DNA of 40,997 nt, taken from the NCBI GenBank assembly GCA_900539655.1, contig UQCR01000061.1:1-40997 (forward strand), given 5' to 3'. Positions 18,228 through 27,029 of the stretch are shown in pieces. Below the pieces are notes generated by a model, which was not told the DNA's origin, ran no database searches, and was given only the letters and a program-made list of their open reading frames with translations. The stretch comes from an uncultured Robinsoniella sp. (lineage in GTDB: Bacteria > Bacillota > Clostridia > Lachnospirales > Lachnospiraceae). Every line of letters starts with the position of its first letter. The stretch's first letter is position 1. The position numbers and the translations under genes are program-made.

Positions 18228-18385
18228 CCGATTGGAATCAGAGCGGCGGCAAAGGCTATGAACACAAAATGCCCGACTGAATTAAACTCAATCGGACCTG
18301 GGTATATCCATTCCGTTATATTTGGGCTGCACACCCATTTTATTTTACGATGTTTGCCAATCAATAGCAAAAGACCGCCCGAAGT
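18200..18385 (-). pseudogene. Possible remnant of a membrane protein C-terminus
   Basis: A minus-strand frame stays open for 61 codons between TAG (18388) and TAA (18202). It ends in a strongly hydrophobic stretch, HFVFIAFAAALIPIGCIF, then TNFML. This looks like the last helix of a transporter. There is no ATG and no clear ribosome site, and the terminator of the GH2 gene and the yesM promoter overlap its ends. It may be a decayed gene end or chance. Confidence 0.2.
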
Positions 18386-18402
18386 CTAAAACCCGGGCGG
18401 TC
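18366..18402 (-). terminator. Strong terminator after the GH2 gene
   Basis: On the minus strand GACCGCCCG (18402-18394) and CGGGCGGTC (18381-18373) form a perfect 9-bp stem, followed by TTTTGC. Confidence 0.9.
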
Positions 18403-18409
18403 CGTTATC

Positions 18410-21400
18410 CTATTTAATCTTTACTGTCTTAGCCTGTCCACCATTTTTAAAAGTTTTCTTATAATCAGATGCCTTTTTATTCGGCACATTAATATAAGCG
18501 TTCTTATGGATTCCGCTAAATGCTTTGCTGTAAACCTTATTAACCTTTGTTGATTTAATTACAATGCTCTTTAATACTTTGTCATTATAGAATGCTTTGC
18601 TTCCAATACTTTTCAGCCCTTTACCAATCGTAACAGACTTCAGCTTTTTGCAGCCCGCAAATGCATAGGAACCAATTTTGCTTACGTTATCTGCAATCTT
18701 CACTGTCTTCAATTTCGTATTATTTTTAAATGCATTCTTGTAAATTTCTGTAACTTTAAAGGTATAGCCATTTAATTTTACAGTCTTTGGAACACTGATA
18801 GAAGTATAAGATTTTTTCTTAGCTTTCATTACTTTTACGGTTCCGTATTTCGATGAAGATTTTGTTACTTTGTATACCAGGCTGTTAACGGTATAAACAG
18901 CGTTTTTCTTTGGTACCGCCGGTACGACCGGCTTTACCCTGAGCTGGGCTATAGCGTCACTTAAGTTCTTAACTGCGGCATTTACTGCTGCCTGGTCATT
19001 TTTATTGACTGCTTCTGCTGCTGCCAGAGCTGTTTTTACTTTAGCATAAGAATCAGCCGTATATTTTGCTGCATCCAGTTTTTTCGCTTCTGCGATCTTC
19101 TGGTTTAATGCACCCAGATCTGCCTGTTTTGTTTTCAGCTGTGCAATGGCATCGCTTAACGCTTTTGCTGCTGCATCTACTGCTGCCTGATCCTTTTTAT
19201 TCACTGCCTCTGCCGCTGCCAGGGCTGTTTTTACTCTGGCATAGGAATCTGCCGTGTATTTAGCCGGGTCTAATTTCTTTGCTTCTGCAATTTTGCTGTT
19301 CAATACCGTCAGGTCAATTGGTTTTAATACCAGCTGGTTAATTGCTTCTCTCAGATCCGAAACCGCCTTGTCAATTTCATCCTGATCGTAACGGTCTGCA
19401 TCCAGTGCTGCATCCAGAGCCGTCTTCATCTTGTTATAAGAATCTGACGTGTATTTCGCTGCATCCACTTTCCCGGCTTCTGCAATGATTTCATCCAGAG
19501 CTTTCGGATCTGCCGGCTTCATTAATTCTCCGTCAATAAACTGGTTATTGACTGCTGCATTATCAATGGATGTGGTGCCATTGACATTCATAATGCCAAT
19601 CTGCCCTGCGGTAAATGCAGTATCCTCTGCGATAACGAGCGCTTCTCTGCTGTCATTTTTATAAGCTTTGATAACAGAACCCTGCATTTCTACCGTTAAG
19701 CGGTAGGTTTTGCCTGCCTGAAGACGCATGCCGGTTTCTGCCAGAACAGTTGTTTTGCCTTTTTCTGATTTTACAATCTGAACTTTGTCATTTTTGGCAT
19801 CTGCAACCAGCTGATATCCGCTGATTCCTGTGGAACTGCTTACTGCACGCAGCAACAGGGCTGTTACAGAATCTTCCGTTCCCGGTTTCACATCTGCTGC
19901 AAACAAGGCGTCTTTTATTTTATTACTGTCGATGAGGGAGTATGCTCCCTTAGAACCTGAGGTATATGCACCGTCTACAGTCTTCCAGTTTCCATTTGCT
20001 TCCCATTCATCGCTGCCTTTTTCAAATGTGCTGCTATAACGAGGAATGCTTGCCACATGAATATTATCCAGAGTTGCTGCTACCCGGTATCCTCTGACAG
20101 CCACGCCGCCCTCCAGGTAGGTAGAATCATTAATATCTACATATGGTACTGCAGCATCATCCACATAGATTTGAATTCTGGAGCCAAATACAGCGACACG
20201 CAAGGTATGCGTACTTCCTACAATTAACTCCGGTACCGTAACTTTTGCAAGCTCTTTCCAGCCCTGGTTCATGCGTCCAAGCTGTATATAACGGTCGCCA
20301 ATGCCTGCGTAATATCCATTTGCACCATCCGGACCCAAATTATAGTTGGAAGAACGGAATACAAATCCTACATTTCCGTGTGTTTCTGATGAATTAGTTA
20401 CTTTTATATCCATTTCGTAGATACCGTCTGACATGGAGACATCCTTCATAATTATTTTATCTCCCTGATCAGAAGCGCTCATACTCAGTGCGCCGTTTAC
20501 CACGTTTCCATTCCAGGCATTGCCCATGACTTCATAACGTTTTGTATAATCAGCATCGCTGAAATCATCCAATACTTCAACGTCTTTTACCGTGTCGTCA
20601 ACTTCAGTCTTAACTGCTTCATAAGACTCTGGTGAAACCACTAGATCGGATACCGGATTTGTTCTGGATGCATTAACCGTGATTCCTCCGGTAAAGCCGC
20701 TTCTGTCATAAACATTGATAACTGCTTCCGGATTATTGTCTGCAAATACACGGATCTGCTCATCAAATAAGGTTACTTTTACGTGATGGGCGCCTGCCGC
20801 CAGTTCTGCTGCTTCTCCAATTACCTCATTTGTCTTTTTATTTGTAACGGTAATTTTGCTTCCTCCGTTTGCAAGGGCGATGATATATCCTTCCTTCTCT
20901 TCTGTTCTTACTGTCAGGTTGGAATTGCCGGATAATACGCCTTCTGCACTGTAATTACCAGAGGTTGTCTTAATATTTTTAACTGCCGTTACCTGATCTG
21001 CTTTTTCAATATCTTCCGGGTTTAAAATAATGGTTGGATTTACAGCATATCTTCCGTAAACGGAGTTGTAAATACGAAGTCCGTTCTGATTTGCTGCATC
21101 CGCTTTTACTGCATAAGTAACTTTCATTACTTTACTATCACCCATAGCAGCTTTAATTTCAGCCAGTTTTTCCTTGGATACGCTTAAGTTTACCAGATAA
21201 CCAAAGTCTCCCGCACTGGTTGCACCGTTATAAGGAGCATTCAGAGAAAGGGTTCCTCTCATATCTCTTGGATTGTCCGGAAGGTAAACGGTGTCAATCT
21301 CTACGCCGTTTACAGAAACGGTCATATCAGATGCCACTGCTCTGCCTTCTGCCGTCTGGCTGAATTCGGAGCTGTAAGAAGAATGGTTTTTATCGGTTCC

Positions 21401-24400
21401 TATCTTTCCTTTATAGGAAGATGCCTCTGCAATAATCTTCATGCCATTTAAGGAATCCAGATTAAAGTTCTCCGGCAAGGTGTAGCTGTAATCCTGGCTG
21501 CCGGTTCCTTTTGTAGTTACCATCTTGCGGTCATTTACAGCTGCTTTCATGGTGATGGAACCTTTGCCATTATCCAGAACCATTTCTTTATTATCGCTTG
21601 ATGGGTCTGCAACTACGATATTGGTAAAGTTTTTCGCAATTTTTGTTCCATCCGGTCCTTCAATCCATACGGTTAAAGTTCCTACACAAGCCTGGGCAGG
21701 TGCATGGAAGGAAAGGCTTGCTTCTGCCTTTTCATAAGGTATGATATCCATTCCCAGTGTACCGGCAAGGTCAGTGCTGATATTGTTTCCATAGATGTCT
21801 GTTCCATCGAAACGCCATTTTACCACGGTATTTTCCGGCACATCATTTGTCCAGCTCATTGCCATAATCTTTGTCTTGATCTTTGCACCCGGTTTTACAT
21901 TTTTAATCGGGTTTTCTACGATTCCGATATAAGTCTCCTGAACCAGATCTTTGATTCCCATATCTCCGCCATAGGCTACTTCGTCATAGCCAAAGATTTT
22001 CATTTGTCTGTCATAAGTTAAGATACCGTTGCGTTCGTACTCTACATCAAATGGCTCCGTATACACAAAACCGCTCTGCTTTTCATATCTTCTCTGAATG
22101 TCCGTCATATACTTGAAGCAGTAAGAGATGTCGTAATCGCCGTCATATGCAGCAACACCGCCGTATTCACTGTTCAGAAGCGGATCTCCATCCTGCTTAT
22201 ATCCAAACTTATAGTTATTTTCTGAACCTACATATGCATTGTTTACCCTGTTTTCAACATCGCCTACTGTACCGTCATAGGACTTTGGATACATATGGTA
22301 AGTATTCAGGTCGGACGGCTGTACGTGATCACTGTTGCAGGGACTCATATCCTCAATCAGCATATTCGGGTAAGCCCCTTTTGTCTTGTTGTACAGATAT
22401 TCTACCCATTCAGCCGTACTCTTTCCGTCAGATGCTTTCACATTACGGTTTTTGCCGTTGTCATTATATGCGGCATACAGTCCCCAGGTTTCGTTGAACA
22501 GCATAACGGAGACAATTGACGGATGGTTATAATTCATTTCCATTGCAGCATCAAGGCATTCTTCGTAGTATTTTCTTCCAAGCGCCTCTCCGCCTTCTTT
22601 GGACGGTACCATAGCTGTGGCATGGGGCATATCCTGCCATACCATCATACCTAATTTATCACACCAGTAGTATTGCAGCGGATCTTCGATCTTCAGATGC
22701 TTACGGATCATATTGAATCCGGCTTCTTTCATAGCCAGAATATCATATTTTAAAGCATCCTCCGATGGTGCGGTATAGATTCCCTCTTCCCAGAAGCCCT
22801 GGTCCAGAAGCCCTGACATATAGACAGGTTCATCATTGAGGTAAATATATTTTACACCCAGATCTTCATTGTAATACTTAGCCTCTACCTTACGTAGCCC
22901 AAAGTAAGTGGAAAGTTCATCCAGCACATTGCCGTCCACGTCTTTGACGGTAAGAGTACCCTGATAAAGGTTTGGATCATCATAGTTCCAGAGTTTCTGG
23001 TTTGCAATGGCAATAGGAGATAGTTCTACCGAGTTGGCGCCGGATTCCACCTGAATCTCCTGGCTTCCTTCTACTACAGAGCCGGTAGGAATATCCACAT
23101 CATTATCCATGTCGTATACGGTACTTGCGAAATCATATTCCACCGTAAGTGTCTGGTCTTTGTCTGTGGTTACATCCAGGTCATAAGTTACCGTTGCATT
23201 GTCAATATCCGATACGGCTTTGGCATTGTCCAGGTAAGTTGCACTTCTGGCTTCCATACCTACTGTCTGCCAGATTCCGCTTGTATGGATATATCCGCAG
23301 GGAGCGTTTCTGCCCTGTTTTCCAATTAATGCCGGATAGCTGTCATCGCCGTAGCTTCCCTTATCCTCTACCCAAAGGGTTACTACGTTGTCTTCCCCAA
23401 CGTTCATATATTCGGTGACATCCATTTCGAATGCGCTGTATCCGCCAATATGTTCACCGACTTCTTCTCCGTTTACCCAGAGTTTGCATTTCCAGTCTAC
23501 TGCTCCAAATTTTAAGAAGATTTTCTTACCTTCCCAGGATTTGTCTACATTTACTGTTTTCTTATACCAAGCCTGTCCTTTATAATCCGGGTCACTAATG
23601 CCGCTTAAAGAGGATTCCCAGCAGAAAGGTACGTTAATGGATCTTGAGAATTCCTGATCCGGTTTAAACCAGCCTGCATTTTTTCCTTCTTCATCTGTGT
23701 CAAAGTCAAATTCCCAGATTCCGTTTAAGTTTACATAGGAATCTCTTTCCCAGTCTGCCCTGGGGCGTTCTGTCCTTGTACTTACTTCATCGGTTCCCGG
23801 TTTTACAATAATAAGTCCCTTTGAAATCACAGCCGTATTGCTCTGTATGATTTTCAGCTTGTATGTACCGGTTTCCATATTTGGAATTACAATTTTTGCT
23901 TCTTCATTTTTCTTTGAAGTTACATCGGCATATACCGGAGTCTTCAGGGATTCGCCGGTAGTTTTAACAATCTCAAAACGCTCCACCTGATCCAGTCCAA
24001 AGCCATTTACCGTTACATCCCCTTTAAAGTCTTCGCCTTCTTTCAGGTTCGCTTCTGAAGTGTCAATACTTCCGATATAAATTCCATTATAATTCGACGG
24101 AAGGTAAAATGCGGATGAGGGAATGGTAGCCTTGTCCTTTAGCCCTTTGTTATTGCTCCATGATAAAGTAGCATGAGCGCCCCCTTCATAATCAAAATAT
24201 TCAACTTTAATGTCATAGAATTTTCCTGCTTCTAATGTTACAGCCTTACTGGTCTGTGCTACATCCCAGGAATTTCCGTCCCAGTAATTAAACAGCTGCT
24301 CTCCATTGACCCACAGTCTGATTCCATTGTCCACAAGTCCGTAGAAGGTGTAATCTGCTGTTTCCGGCACCCGGATTCTGCCGCTCCAGCGGATGCCGGC

Positions 24401-24964
24401 AGCATCGTCCTGACCCGTTGTAAGCATCAGCTTGGGATTTAAATCCCCATAATTAATATTGTAATCGATTCCTTTTGACTTCAGTACATCCAGCTTTACA
24501 TTCTTTCCGCTTCCGGAAGTCGTATAATACTCTGCGAACAGTCCGTTTACATCCACATTATTTACTGCATTTGCATTTTTATTATCTGCCTCTTCTGTAA
24601 GTTCTGCTTCGGCTTCTTCCTTGGGCTGAGTCTTGGTTTCACCCACTGTTTCTTCTTCTGTCTCCACCGGCTGTGTTTCTGTGATTGTCTCTGTCTCCGG
24701 TACAGCCTCTGATACTGCCTCTGTCACTGCTTCTGTCACCGACTGGCTGTCCATGCCTGTGTCTGACTCTGTTTCCTCAATTGCCTTTGCCGTCCCTGGG
24801 GGCAGTGCATCACCGGGGTCTTCACTTAACTCCACAGTTTCTGCACTCCCCGGGGACACATGCTCCGGTTCCGCCGCCAATACATTCGTATATGGAGACA
24901 GATTGGATACTACCATACCGACAACCAATGCCATGCTCAATAGTTTCTTTCTTCTCTTGCCCAT
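18410..24964 (-). CDS. Giant secreted GH2 glycoside hydrolase (PA14, FIVAR, BspA LRR)
   Basis: A 2184-residue secreted enzyme with a signal peptide (about 1-31) and an acidic Glu/Thr-rich linker (40-135). A PA14 domain (141-279; YTFYGLVDNGIRLWVNGEQL) and an Ig-like domain precede the GH2 fold: sugar-binding jelly roll (about 400-575), Ig-like domain, then TIM barrel (about 700-1010). The likely acid/base is Glu825 in SVMLFNETWG and the nucleophile Glu933 in LLNSEYGG, both in canonical positions. Concanavalin-like modules (about 1330-1800), three FIVAR repeats (1815-2015) and a BspA-type LRR_5 region (2020-2184) follow. It should remove beta-linked sugars (galactose, glucuronate, mannose or glucosamine types) outside the cell; the sugar cannot be chosen from sequence alone. 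No LPXTG motif. AAGGAGG lies 5 bases before ATG. Confidence 0.87.
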   Translation of the reverse strand: MGKRRKKLLSMALVVGMVVSNLSPYTNVLAAEPEHVSPGSAETVELSEDPGDALPPGTAKAIEETESDTGMDSQSVTEAVTEAVSEAVPETETITETQPVETEEETVGETKTQPKEEAEAELTEEADNKNANAVNNVDVNGLFAEYYTTSGSGKNVKLDVLKSKGIDYNINYGDLNPKLMLTTGQDDAAGIRWSGRIRVPETADYTFYGLVDNGIRLWVNGEQLFNYWDGNSWDVAQTSKAVTLEAGKFYDIKVEYFDYEGGAHATLSWSNNKGLKDKATIPSSAFYLPSNYNGIYIGSIDTSEANLKEGEDFKGDVTVNGFGLDQVERFEIVKTTGESLKTPVYADVTSKKNEEAKIVIPNMETGTYKLKIIQSNTAVISKGLIIVKPGTDEVSTRTERPRADWERDSYVNLNGIWEFDFDTDEEGKNAGWFKPDQEFSRSINVPFCWESSLSGISDPDYKGQAWYKKTVNVDKSWEGKKIFLKFGAVDWKCKLWVNGEEVGEHIGGYSAFEMDVTEYMNVGEDNVVTLWVEDKGSYGDDSYPALIGKQGRNAPCGYIHTSGIWQTVGMEARSATYLDNAKAVSDIDNATVTYDLDVTTDKDQTLTVEYDFASTVYDMDNDVDIPTGSVVEGSQEIQVESGANSVELSPIAIANQKLWNYDDPNLYQGTLTVKDVDGNVLDELSTYFGLRKVEAKYYNEDLGVKYIYLNDEPVYMSGLLDQGFWEEGIYTAPSEDALKYDILAMKEAGFNMIRKHLKIEDPLQYYWCDKLGMMVWQDMPHATAMVPSKEGGEALGRKYYEECLDAAMEMNYNHPSIVSVMLFNETWGLYAAYNDNGKNRNVKASDGKSTAEWVEYLYNKTKGAYPNMLIEDMSPCNSDHVQPSDLNTYHMYPKSYDGTVGDVENRVNNAYVGSENNYKFGYKQDGDPLLNSEYGGVAAYDGDYDISYCFKYMTDIQRRYEKQSGFVYTEPFDVEYERNGILTYDRQMKIFGYDEVAYGGDMGIKDLVQETYIGIVENPIKNVKPGAKIKTKIMAMSWTNDVPENTVVKWRFDGTDIYGNNISTDLAGTLGMDIIPYEKAEASLSFHAPAQACVGTLTVWIEGPDGTKIAKNFTNIVVADPSSDNKEMVLDNGKGSITMKAAVNDRKMVTTKGTGSQDYSYTLPENFNLDSLNGMKIIAEASSYKGKIGTDKNHSSYSSEFSQTAEGRAVASDMTVSVNGVEIDTVYLPDNPRDMRGTLSLNAPYNGATSAGDFGYLVNLSVSKEKLAEIKAAMGDSKVMKVTYAVKADAANQNGLRIYNSVYGRYAVNPTIILNPEDIEKADQVTAVKNIKTTSGNYSAEGVLSGNSNLTVRTEEKEGYIIALANGGSKITVTNKKTNEVIGEAAELAAGAHHVKVTLFDEQIRVFADNNPEAVINVYDRSGFTGGITVNASRTNPVSDLVVSPESYEAVKTEVDDTVKDVEVLDDFSDADYTKRYEVMGNAWNGNVVNGALSMSASDQGDKIIMKDVSMSDGIYEMDIKVTNSSETHGNVGFVFRSSNYNLGPDGANGYYAGIGDRYIQLGRMNQGWKELAKVTVPELIVGSTHTLRVAVFGSRIQIYVDDAAVPYVDINDSTYLEGGVAVRGYRVAATLDNIHVASIPRYSSTFEKGSDEWEANGNWKTVDGAYTSGSKGAYSLIDSNKIKDALFAADVKPGTEDSVTALLLRAVSSSTGISGYQLVADAKNDKVQIVKSEKGKTTVLAETGMRLQAGKTYRLTVEMQGSVIKAYKNDSREALVIAEDTAFTAGQIGIMNVNGTTSIDNAAVNNQFIDGELMKPADPKALDEIIAEAGKVDAAKYTSDSYNKMKTALDAALDADRYDQDEIDKAVSDLREAINQLVLKPIDLTVLNSKIAEAKKLDPAKYTADSYARVKTALAAAEAVNKKDQAAVDAAAKALSDAIAQLKTKQADLGALNQKIAEAKKLDAAKYTADSYAKVKTALAAAEAVNKNDQAAVNAAVKNLSDAIAQLRVKPVVPAVPKKNAVYTVNSLVYKVTKSSSKYGTVKVMKAKKKSYTSISVPKTVKLNGYTFKVTEIYKNAFKNNTKLKTVKIADNVSKIGSYAFAGCKKLKSVTIGKGLKSIGSKAFYNDKVLKSIVIKSTKVNKVYSKAFSGIHKNAYINVPNKKASDYKKTFKNGGQAKTVKIK

Positions 24965-25130
24965 AATGTCCTCCTTCTTAAGGTTTGTTTTGTGTAAATC
25001 GTACAGATTATATACGAATTTTCACCTTGTCTTTGACATTATAGCATTCGCAAATGGCATTTATCGTTGCAATTTTTTGAGTATTTTTTACACATTTATG
25101 ATATTCGCGTTTATTTTTATAAAATCCTCC

Positions 25131-27029
25131 TTATTCTAACTCAAATGCTCCCGTATAGAGCTGATAATATTTGCCCCGGTCACCAATCAGCTTCTCGTGG
25201 CTTCCCCTTTCTATAATGCGCCCCTGTTCCAGAACCATGATCACATCTGAATTCTGTACCGTAGATAATCTGTGGGCAATTACAAATACCGTTCTTCCAT
25301 GCATCAGTCCGTCCATTCCCCGCTGGACAATGGATTCCGTTCTGGTATCGATAGAAGAGGTAGCCTCATCCAGGATCATAACCGGCGGATCTGCCACTGC
25401 CGCCCTGGCAATTGCAATCAGCTGGCGCTGTCCCTGGGAGAGGTTGCCGCCATTTCCGGTTATTACGGTGTCATATCCATCCGGCAGCCTTTGGATAAAG
25501 CTGTCTGCATTAGCCAGGCGTGCTGCTTCATACACCTCATTTTCTGTGGCATCCAGCTTTCCATACCGGATATTCTCCATAATGGTTCCGGTGAAAAGAT
25601 TGGTATCCTGTAATACAATGCCCAGAGAACGGCGCAAGTCATCTTTTTTTATCTTATTAATATTAATATCATCATAGCGGATCTTACCGTCAGCCAGGTC
25701 ATAAAATCGGTTAATCAGATTGGTAATCGTTGTTTTTCCAGCTCCTGTGGAACCTACAAACGCCACCTTTTCCCCGGGTTTTGCATAGAGGGTGATGTTA
25801 TGTAATACAATCTTATCCGGATTGTATCCAAAGTCCACATCGTAGAACCTCACCTCACCTTTTAGCTCCGAATAAGTTAAGCTTCCATCCCCATGGGGGT
25901 GCTTCCACGCCCACAGCCCAGTGCGTTTTTCTGATTCTGTCAGATTCCCTTCCTGGTCATAAACTGCATTGACCAGTGTCACATATCCCTCATCCACTTC
26001 CGGTTCTTCATCCATCAGCTGAAAAATACGTTCGGCGCCAGCCAGTGCCATGACTACCATATTCAACTGGTTGGATATCTGGCTGATGGGATTTACAAAG
26101 CTTCTGCTCAACTGAAGAAATGAAGCAATGGCACCAATGCTTAATCCCGCCACTCCGGTCAGCGCCATGGTCCCGCCCAGAATAGCAATCAATACATACT
26201 GAAGGTTCCCCAGATTCCCCATTATGGGCATTAAAATATTAGCAAAAGCGTTTGCCTGGGTGGCATCGCTGCAGAGCTCCTCGTTCTTTTGGTCAAATTC
26301 CTCCTTTGCCTTTTCTTCATGGCAGAAAACTTTTATAACCTTCTGACCGTTAATCATCTCTTCTATAAATCCATTTAAGCCGCCCAGTGCCGACTGCTGG
26401 CGGATAAAAAAGTATCCGCTCTTTCCCGCGATAAACTTTGTCACAATCAGCATAATAAATACAAATACCAGTACGAATATGGTAAGCTGCCAGCTGGTAA
26501 ACAGCATGGCAAAAAATACGGACACAATGGTAATCAGAGAAGAAAACATCTGAGGGATGCTCTGCGCCATCATCTGACGCAGGGTATCCGTATCATTTGT
26601 GTAATGGCTCATGATATCCCCATGTGCATGGGTATCAAAGTAGCGGATGGGTAGCGTCTGCATGTGTTCAAACATGGAATCCCGGATATCCTTAAGAATT
26701 CCCTGTGCAATTACCACCATCAGGCGGTTATAGAGCAGCGTCGCCACAACACCTGCCAGATAGATACATCCCATAAATAAAATGGATCTTAATAAGGGTG
26801 TAAATACCGGTGCCGCCTCCAGCAACAGGGGCGTAATATAGTCATCAATCAACGTTTCCAGATACAGGGAGCTTGCAACACTGGTCAGCGCACTTACCAG
26901 AATGCAGATAAGGACAAATGCAAAACGCAGTTTGTACTGCCCTATGTAGGACAAGAGACGCTTAACCACGTTTCCATTTACTTTTCCCATTGTTTTTTTC
27001 CCGGCTTTATTCTGACTGTTCTGCTTCAT
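25131..27029 (-). CDS. ABC exporter half-transporter, catalytically complete subunit
   Basis: A 632-residue fused ABC exporter with six membrane helices and a C-terminal ATPase. Walker A is GSTGAGKTT, Walker B ends in the catalytic Glu (MILDEATSSID) and the H-loop is IAHRLSTV, so its own ATP site is complete. Its signature is degenerate (NLSQGQRQL rather than LSGGQ). With the 588-residue partner encoded upstream it should form a TM287/288-like heterodimer (YfiB/YfiC type) exporting drugs, lipids or peptides. The start codon lies inside the end of the upstream gene (23-base overlap), so translation is coupled. The operon is preceded by a MarR gene and MarR-like operators. The exported substrate is unknown. 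Confidence 0.9.
   Translation of the reverse strand: MKQNSQNKAGKKTMGKVNGNVVKRLLSYIGQYKLRFAFVLICILVSALTSVASSLYLETLIDDYITPLLLEAAPVFTPLLRSILFMGCIYLAGVVATLLYNRLMVVIAQGILKDIRDSMFEHMQTLPIRYFDTHAHGDIMSHYTNDTDTLRQMMAQSIPQMFSSLITIVSVFFAMLFTSWQLTIFVLVFVFIMLIVTKFIAGKSGYFFIRQQSALGGLNGFIEEMINGQKVIKVFCHEEKAKEEFDQKNEELCSDATQANAFANILMPIMGNLGNLQYVLIAILGGTMALTGVAGLSIGAIASFLQLSRSFVNPISQISNQLNMVVMALAGAERIFQLMDEEPEVDEGYVTLVNAVYDQEGNLTESEKRTGLWAWKHPHGDGSLTYSELKGEVRFYDVDFGYNPDKIVLHNITLYAKPGEKVAFVGSTGAGKTTITNLINRFYDLADGKIRYDDININKIKKDDLRRSLGIVLQDTNLFTGTIMENIRYGKLDATENEVYEAARLANADSFIQRLPDGYDTVITGNGGNLSQGQRQLIAIARAAVADPPVMILDEATSSIDTRTESIVQRGMDGLMHGRTVFVIAHRLSTVQNSDVIMVLEQGRIIERGSHEKLIGDRGKYYQLYTGAFELE

Noticed and set aside
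24965..25130. Promoter for the GH2 gene at TATAAT elements 25038-25043 or 25007-25012
   Set aside because: Both -10 elements match consensus, but neither has a recognisable -35 hexamer at 16-18 bases, so no promoter was called.
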